The translations under genes and the position numbers were made by a program. A stretch of 64,000 bases of DNA from CAVSCR01 sp963726575 (GTDB lineage Bacteria > Actinomycetota > Actinomycetes > JAHEKZ01), in NCBI GenBank assembly GCA_963726575.1, contig CAVSCR010000005.1, positions 558,001 through 622,000 of the forward strand, written 5' to 3'. Under the pieces are notes generated by a model. It saw only the letters and a program-made list of their open reading frames with translations, had not been told where the DNA came from and did not search any database. This document shows positions 59,768-64,000 of the stretch, piece by piece. Position 1 is the stretch's first letter. Every line of letters starts with the position of its first letter.

Positions 59768-59829
59768 GCCGCGGCGCGCATCGGCCAGTCGTTCGGGCGC
59801 GTTGATGCCAAGGTGTCAGGCCCCCGCTC

Positions 59830-59835
59830 TACGGT
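59830..59835 (+). promoter_or_regulatory. Probable leaderless -10 (TACGGT) for the DEDD exonuclease gene
   Basis: TACGGT, 6 nt before GTG 59842. Confidence 0.5.
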
Positions 59836-59841
59836 CGGAGC

Positions 59842-61101
59842 GTGGCGAGGGGTGAGGCAGCAGCCAAGCAGCAGGTGGGCCGCGCGCCCAGGTTCGACGT
59901 GGCCACGTTCGACACGCTCGGTCCGACCTTGGCCGAGCTCACCTTCGTGGTGGTCGACCTCGAGACCTCAGGCGGGTCACCCGACGGTGCTGCGATCACC
60001 GAGGTCGCGGCCGTCAAGGTGCGTCACGGCGAGGTGCTCGGCGAGCTCCAGACGCTGGTGAACCCTGGTCATCCGATCGCCGAGTTCGTCAGCGACCTCA
60101 CCGGGATCAGCGACGCCATGGTGAGTCGGGCGCCGGGGATCAATGAGGTCCTGCCGAGCCTGCTGGAGTTCATGGCCGGTGCAGTTCTCGTGGCGCACAA
60201 CGCCGGGTTCGACGTGTCCTTCCTGCGTGCGGCGTGCGAACGTCAGGGGTACCCGTGGCCCGACCCGCCGGTGCTCGACACGGTGCAGCTGGCCCGTCGG
60301 GTGCTGGCCACCGACGACGACGTCGCGGACTGCCGGCTCGCCACTCTCGCTGAGGTCTTTCACGCACGGGTGACGCCCACGCATCGTGCGCTCGATGACG
60401 CGCGCGCCACCGTCGACGTGCTGCACGGACTCTTCGAGCGGGTCGGCTGCGAGGGCGTGACCACCTATGAGGAGCTGCGCAGCTACAGCGCACGGCTGTC
60501 GCCGATCCAGCGACGCAAGCGATACCTGGCCGACACGGTGCCGCCGGTCGCCGGCGTCTACGTGCACCTCGACGCACACGACAACGTCGTGCACGTCGGA
60601 CGCTGCCGCGACGTCCATGCCGAGGTGCGCCGCCTCGTCACGTCTTCCTCGCTCCCTCGACGCCAGCTCGACCTGCTTGCCGTGACCGAGCGGATCGCCG
60701 TGGTGAGCGCCGCGACCCCCGTCGAGGAGCAGGTCCGCCAGATCCGGCTGCAGGCCGCCGCCGGGCTCACCCGGACGTCGCGTGGCTTCGGGTCTCTGGT
60801 GGACGCTGCTGACCCGGCGCTGCGATCGGACCTGCGCAGTCGTGACGAAGTAGTTGCCCGTCAGCGAGGCGCTCGCGAGATGCCCGAGGGCGACCTGGTC
60901 GTGGTGATCCGGCGCGGCCGGCTGCACAACAGCGCCTACGCCGACCCTGACCAGGTGGACGCCGTCGCGAGCTCGTTGATCGCCGGTCCGGCCTTCGACG
61001 AGATCACGCGGGTGACCCATGCGGAGACCGACGCACTGGTCGCCTGGTTGCAACGCGACGACGTGATCGGCTGGGCAACCCGGCCCGAGGCGGAGCACTA
61101 G
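59842..61101 (+). CDS. DnaQ-like DEDD exonuclease fused to a GIY-YIG-like domain
   Basis: 419 residues. DEDDh exonuclease: VVDLETSGGSP (ExoI), LVAHNAGFDVSFL (ExoII), HRALDDARATVDVL (ExoIII). A UvrC/Cho-like GIY-YIG region follows (about 230-320): PPVAGVYVHLDAHDNVVHVG, with GVY kept but the second motif as VHVG, then RCRDVHAEVRRL. Corresponds to Rv2191, but the C-terminal part is shorter than in full-length relatives. Possibly a repair nuclease. Start is leaderless. Confidence 0.88.
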   Translation: MARGEAAAKQQVGRAPRFDVATFDTLGPTLAELTFVVVDLETSGGSPDGAAITEVAAVKVRHGEVLGELQTLVNPGHPIAEFVSDLTGISDAMVSRAPGINEVLPSLLEFMAGAVLVAHNAGFDVSFLRAACERQGYPWPDPPVLDTVQLARRVLATDDDVADCRLATLAEVFHARVTPTHRALDDARATVDVLHGLFERVGCEGVTTYEELRSYSARLSPIQRRKRYLADTVPPVAGVYVHLDAHDNVVHVGRCRDVHAEVRRLVTSSSLPRRQLDLLAVTERIAVVSAATPVEEQVRQIRLQAAAGLTRTSRGFGSLVDAADPALRSDLRSRDEVVARQRGAREMPEGDLVVVIRRGRLHNSAYADPDQVDAVASSLIAGPAFDEITRVTHAETDALVAWLQRDDVIGWATRPEAEH

Positions 61102-61104
61102 AGT
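61099..61104 (+). promoter_or_regulatory. Probable leaderless -10 (TAGAGT) for the Lrp-type gene
   Basis: TAGAGT ends 6 nt before ATG 61111; its TAG is also the stop codon of the upstream exonuclease gene. Confidence 0.5.
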
Positions 61105-61110
61105 CCGGCC

Positions 61111-61386
61111 ATGGTCACCGCGATCGTCTTCTTGAGCTGCGACGTCGACCGCATCCCTGAGGTCGCCGAGGAGCTGGCCGGGCTCGACGGAGTCAGCGAG
61201 GTCTACTCCGTCACCGGCGACATCGACCTGGTCGCGCTCGTGCGCGTCGCCGAGCTCGACGACGTGGCATCGGTGGTGGCCGACCGGGTGAACAAGGTCG
61301 ACGGCGTGACGTCGACACAGACCCACATCGCGTTCCGCACCTACAGCAAGCACGACCTCGAGGCGGCGTTCTCGCTCGGTCTCTGA
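61111..61386 (+). CDS. Stand-alone Lrp/AsnC ligand-binding (RAM) domain
   Basis: 91 residues, only the RAM ferredoxin-like sensor domain: VTAIVFLSCDVDRIPEVAEELAGL, SEVYSVTGDIDLVALVRV, VDGVTSTQTHIAFRTYSKHDL. It lacks the DNA-binding helix-turn-helix, so it probably binds an amino acid or modulates partner Lrp proteins. It follows the exonuclease gene by 9 bp and faces trpD, whose stop is 73 bp away. Confidence 0.88.
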   Translation: MVTAIVFLSCDVDRIPEVAEELAGLDGVSEVYSVTGDIDLVALVRVAELDDVASVVADRVNKVDGVTSTQTHIAFRTYSKHDLEAAFSLGL

Positions 61387-61459
61387 CGCCCCCTGAGTGA
61401 AGCAATCCACTCGTTGTCCTCGTCTTGTGAAGGTTCGAGGGGGTCATCAGTCCCCGCGG

Positions 61460-62512
61460 CTACTCGGCCCTGGCCTGCGTAGCCCGGACCCATCGTTGCA
61501 GCACGTCCTCGGCGGCCCCGCTGTCGATCGCCGCACCGGCTTGGCTCATGGCCGCTGACAACGCCTGCGCCAGAGGCTCCTGCGTCGGCCCGGCCGCGTC
61601 GGCGAGGCTGACGAGCGCGGCCGCGGCGTTGAGCACCACGGCGTCGCGCACCGGACCGGACTCCCCCGCCAGCACGCTCTCGGCGACCCGGGCGTTGTGC
61701 GCCGGCTCCGCACCCCGCAGGTCTTCGACCGACGCCGGCTTGACGCCGAGCTGCCCGGGATCGACCACCTCCCGCCGGACCTCGCCGCCCCTGACCCGCC
61801 ACACCTGCGACGTCGTGGTGGTGGTCAGCTCGTCCAGACCGTCGTCGCCGCGAAACACGAGGGCGCTGACGCCGCGGTCGGCGAAGACCTGGGCCATCAC
61901 GCCGGCCATGCGCAGGTCGCCACACCCCACGGCTTGGGCAGCCGGCTGGGCAGGGTTGATCAGGGGGCCGAGGAAGTTGAACGACGTGGGCACGCCGAGC
62001 TCGCGGCGAGCCGCGGCCGCGTGCCGCATGGCCGGGTGGAACACGGGCGCGAAGCAGAACGTGATGCCGACCTCGTCGGCCACCTCGGCCACCTGCTCCG
62101 GCGTCAGGGTGAGCCGGACCCCGAGCTGCTCGAGCAGGTCAGCCGCCCCGCACGCCGACGACGCCGCCCGGTTGCCGTGCTTGATCACGGTGGCTCCGGT
62201 GCCGGCGACCACCAGCGCCGCCATGGTCGACAGGTTCACCGTGTGCGCGCGGTCGCCGCCGGTGCCGACGACGTCGACCGTGGGACCCGACACCTCGAAC
62301 CGGTGCGCGCGCGCGAGCATGGCCGCCACGAGGCCCGACATCTCCTCCGCGGTCTCGCCCTTGCTCCGCAGAGCCACGGCGAACCCGGCGATCTGAGCCG
62401 AAGTGGCGTCGCCGGACATGATCTGGTCCATCGCCCAACGCGCGGAGTCGGCCGACAACGACTCACCGGCCAGCAGCGGGCCGAGCACCACCGGCCAGGT
62501 CGACTGGGTCAC
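61460..62512 (-). CDS. trpD: Anthranilate phosphoribosyltransferase
   Basis: 350 residues from GTG 62512; the frame continues upstream through the receiver-like gene. Transfers phosphoribose from PRPP to anthranilate. VDVVGTGGDRAHTVNLST, KHGNRAASSACGAADLLEQLG and FCFAPVFHPAMRHAAAARRELGVPTSFNFLGPLINPA mark TrpD. No other trp gene adjoins it, as in mycobacteria where trpD is separate from the trp operon. It starts 10 nt after the receiver gene, so they share a transcript. Confidence 0.95.
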   Translation of the reverse strand: MTQSTWPVVLGPLLAGESLSADSARWAMDQIMSGDATSAQIAGFAVALRSKGETAEEMSGLVAAMLARAHRFEVSGPTVDVVGTGGDRAHTVNLSTMAALVVAGTGATVIKHGNRAASSACGAADLLEQLGVRLTLTPEQVAEVADEVGITFCFAPVFHPAMRHAAAARRELGVPTSFNFLGPLINPAQPAAQAVGCGDLRMAGVMAQVFADRGVSALVFRGDDGLDELTTTTTSQVWRVRGGEVRREVVDPGQLGVKPASVEDLRGAEPAHNARVAESVLAGESGPVRDAVVLNAAAALVSLADAAGPTQEPLAQALSAAMSQAGAAIDSGAAEDVLQRWVRATQARAE

Positions 62513-62522
62513 GACGGCCGAA

Positions 62523-62993
62523 CTAGTGCGTGGCCAGGGCGGAGCCGGCCCCTGAGTCGGTACCGCGGGCGTTTGAGCCGGCACTGTCGACGAGCCGACG
62601 GGACCGCAGCAGGCCGGTGGCCACCTCGGTCAGCGCGAAGGGGTCGATGGGGTGGCTGGCGACGCCGTCAGCGCGCGACCAGGCGGCCAGCCAGTCGTCC
62701 TGCGGCCGCCCGAGCAGCACCAGCAGGGGCGGCGCGTGGAAGATCTCGTCCTTGACCGAACGGCAGACCCCCAAGCCGCCTGCGGGGGCGGCTTCCCCGT
62801 CCAGGATGGCCAGGTCGATTCCCCCCGCGCTGAGGTAGCGGTGAACCGCCCAGGGCGTGGCAGCGTCGACGAACTCCACCTCGGGGAGGTCGACGGCCGG
62901 ACGGCGGCCCAGGCCCAGGTGCACCTGCTCACGCGTGCGCGAGTTGTCGCTGTAGACCAGGACCTGCAACGGGCGAGACGTTTCGCTGGGCAT
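62523..62993 (-). CDS. Receiver-like protein lacking output domain and conserved lysine
   Basis: 156 residues from ATG 62993 with AAGGAG upstream. Response-regulator receiver fold: LQVLVYSDNSRTREQV (acid pocket with only one Asp), DLAILDGEAAPAGGLGV (phospho-acceptor-like Asp), then LVLLGRPQDDWLAAWSRADGVASHPIDPFAL, where the canonical Lys-Pro is read as His-Pro. A Gly/Ser-rich tail with no DNA-binding domain. A pseudo-receiver; role unknown. First gene of a two-gene transcript with trpD. Confidence 0.75.
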   Translation of the reverse strand: MPSETSRPLQVLVYSDNSRTREQVHLGLGRRPAVDLPEVEFVDAATPWAVHRYLSAGGIDLAILDGEAAPAGGLGVCRSVKDEIFHAPPLLVLLGRPQDDWLAAWSRADGVASHPIDPFALTEVATGLLRSRRLVDSAGSNARGTDSGAGSALATH

Positions 62994-63134
62994 CAGGCTC
63001 CTTGCGGGGCGAGGCGGGCTGTCGCGATGGTACCGGCCCCCGACGATCACTCCCCGAGGTCACGGTCTGGTCACGCCACAAAACCCGGCGCGACCGGCCG
63101 GGGGGTCACCGGGCGCGCCTCACCCCGGGATCGG

Positions 63135-63140
63135 CATAAT
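63135..63140 (+). promoter_or_regulatory. Probable leaderless -10 (CATAAT) for ctaE
   Basis: CATAAT ends 7 nt before GTG 63148, which therefore is preferred over ATG 63139, which overlaps the -10. Confidence 0.55.
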
Positions 63141-63147
63141 GCCCGCC

Positions 63148-63750
63148 GTGGCGACAGCGACGGTGGTGGAGAACACCCACCTCAAGGCTCCCAACCGGCC
63201 GAACATGGTCAGCGTCGGCACGATCGTGTGGCTTTCGTCCGAACTGATGTTCTTCGCCGCCCTGTTCGCCATGTACTTCACGGTCCGGCAGGTGACTCTC
63301 CCCAATCCTTGGCCGCCCGACGGAGTGCGCCTGAACGTCGTGTTCGCGACGATCAACACCTCGGTGCTGGTGGCCTCGTCGCTGACGATGCAGATCGGCG
63401 TCTTCGCCGCCGAGCGCGGCGACGTCAAGACGTTGCGCAAGTGGTTGGTCATCACCTACCTGATGGGCGCGTTCTTCGTGGCCGGCCAGATCTTCGAGTA
63501 CACCGAGTTGGTATCTGAGGGTCTGCGCCTCAACCAGCCCTACGGATCGGTCTTCTTCCTCACCACCGGCTTCCACGCCATGCACGTCACCGGCGGACTG
63601 ATCGCGATGCTGTTCGTGCTGGCGACGACGTACGTGTCGCGCCGGTTCGACCACGACCAGGCAACCCGTGCGATCGTCGTGTCGTACTACTGGCACTTCG
63701 TCGACGTCGTCTGGATCGCGTTGTTCGCCACGATCTATCTGTTGCAGTAG
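63148..63750 (+). CDS. ctaE: Cytochrome c oxidase subunit III
   Basis: 200 residues from GTG 63148. Five to six membrane helices: NMVSVGTIVWLSSELMFFAALFAMYFTV at the start, LVASSLTMQIGVFA, FVAGQIFEYTELV, FHAMHVTGGLIAMLFVLATT and VVSYYWHFVDVVWIALFATIYLLQ. The HAMHVTGG and YYWHFVDVVW motifs are diagnostic for subunit III of aa3 oxidase. Followed 61 bp later by qcrC, the actinobacterial order ctaE-qcrC-qcrA-qcrB. Confidence 0.95.
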   Translation: MATATVVENTHLKAPNRPNMVSVGTIVWLSSELMFFAALFAMYFTVRQVTLPNPWPPDGVRLNVVFATINTSVLVASSLTMQIGVFAAERGDVKTLRKWLVITYLMGAFFVAGQIFEYTELVSEGLRLNQPYGSVFFLTTGFHAMHVTGGLIAMLFVLATTYVSRRFDHDQATRAIVVSYYWHFVDVVWIALFATIYLLQ

Positions 63751-63811
63751 CCGTGCCGTTCGCAGGTCTGCATTGCCACCGCTTCGACCGACCGGACCCG
63801 AGGAACCGACC

Positions 63812-64000
63812 GTGACCGCTCTGCTGGCCAGGCGCCGCCACCCGATCGCGGCTGCCGCCTTGCTGTTCGTGGCCTTGCTCGTGGTCGGGTTCCTCTACTC
63901 GGCGCTGGCGGGCAGTCGGGCGCAGGCGTCACCGCAGACGGCCTCGACCACCCAGATCGACCTTGGTCGTCAGCTGTACTCCGAGGGGTGCTCGTCCTGC
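63812..64000 (+). CDS. qcrC: QcrC diheme cytochrome c subunit, truncated by window edge
   Basis: First 63 codons from GTG 63812, with GAGGAA six nucleotides upstream. Basic head, membrane anchor LLFVALLVVGFLYSAL, then TQIDLGRQLYSEGCSSC, where CSSC is the start of the first CxxCH heme site, cut by the window end. Electron carrier of the bc1-aa3 supercomplex. Confidence 0.9.
   Translation, partial: MTALLARRRHPIAAAALLFVALLVVGFLYSALAGSRAQASPQTASTTQIDLGRQLYSEGCSSC

Noticed and set aside
61387..61459. Possible terminator between the Lrp-type gene and trpD
   Set aside because: CCCCCT and AGGGGG can pair, but the loop is about 45 nt and there is no U-tract, so it is not a convincing hairpin.

Overview
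This is a GC-rich actinobacterial chromosome segment. The evidence is the dcw cell-wall cluster in actinobacterial order, a MurE with the DNPR signature of meso-diaminopimelate ligases, a PimB-type mannosyltransferase, DnaE2, DUF3040, DUF6504 and SAV_6107-type HEPN proteins, and cytochrome oxidase subunit III followed by a diheme cytochrome c (QcrC). From memory of the Mycobacterium tuberculosis map, the backbone runs parallel to the Rv2156c-Rv2194 block (murX, murF, murE, pbpB, rsmH, mraZ ... idsA2, Rv2175c, pknL, aroG ... ArsA ATPase, SRPBCC, fadD15, pimB, NlpC/P60, DnaQ-UvrC, trpD, ctaE, qcrC). Lineage-specific genes are inserted between these anchors. The genus cannot be fixed from sequence alone.

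Layout. 1-7.3 kb: dcw operon on the minus strand (mraZ, small membrane ORF, rsmH, ftsL-like, ftsI, murE, murF, mraY start), almost every junction a 4-nt stop/start overlap, driven by a promoter carrying three 10-bp-phased MraZ boxes. 7.6-12.4 kb: MoxR ATPase, DUF58 and TgpA-like transglutaminase operon on plus. 12.4-19 kb: DUF3040, then a minus-strand DNA-damage operon (DUF6504, HEPN, dnaE2, dinB) under a perfect LexA box. 19-24.3 kb: cupin, YbaK-type deacylase, acyltransferase-3 and two tandem Orn/Lys/Arg-decarboxylase-fold paralogues. 24.3-31.6 kb: metF and a carotenoid set (crtE, crtI, crtB, heterodimeric lycopene cyclase crtYc/crtYd, plus an extra CrtI-like protein) with an orphan barstar. 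31.6-34 kb: Rv2175c-like protein and a PASTA kinase. 34-39.2 kb: type I DAHP synthase behind a leader-peptide attenuator, Ogt/AdaA-AlkA repair pair, type II DAHP synthase. 39.2-46.4 kb: pyrophosphate-type phosphofructokinase, glycerol kinase, short AraC regulator, MmcQ, secreted delta-60 protein, PlsC-like acyltransferase, lipase. 46.5-52.1 kb: degenerate maltokinase-like protein, EEP nuclease-fold protein, ArsA/GET3 ATPase, methyltransferase, SRPBCC and zinc-ribbon proteins. 52.2-57.9 kb: FadD, PimB, HExxH-type lipoprotein, and an NlpC/P60 hydrolase under a ydaO-class c-di-AMP riboswitch. 58-64 kb: AMACR-like racemase, DEDD-GIY-YIG protein, Lrp-type sensor, trpD, pseudo-receiver, ctaE and the start of qcrC.

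How it fits together. Most of the window is housekeeping: peptidoglycan precursor synthesis and septation, peptidoglycan hydrolysis, PIM/lipid metabolism, aromatic amino acid entry (two DAHP synthases and trpD) and respiration. The least expected features are regulatory: (i) an aroF attenuator whose 22-codon leader carries the GC-genome-rare Tyr and Phe codons TAT and TTT and whose three mutually exclusive hairpins can be drawn base by base; (ii) a dispersed 62-bp palindromic element in three copies, one internally deleted; (iii) many probable leaderless promoters (TAnnnT 6-7 nt before the start codon), including a divergent pair whose -10 boxes share their TA; (iv) an SOS-boxed dnaE2 operon with dinB but no imuA'/imuB; (v) a perfect 20-bp hairpin between araC and mmcQ. 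No insertion sequence, CRISPR array, tRNA or rRNA was seen.
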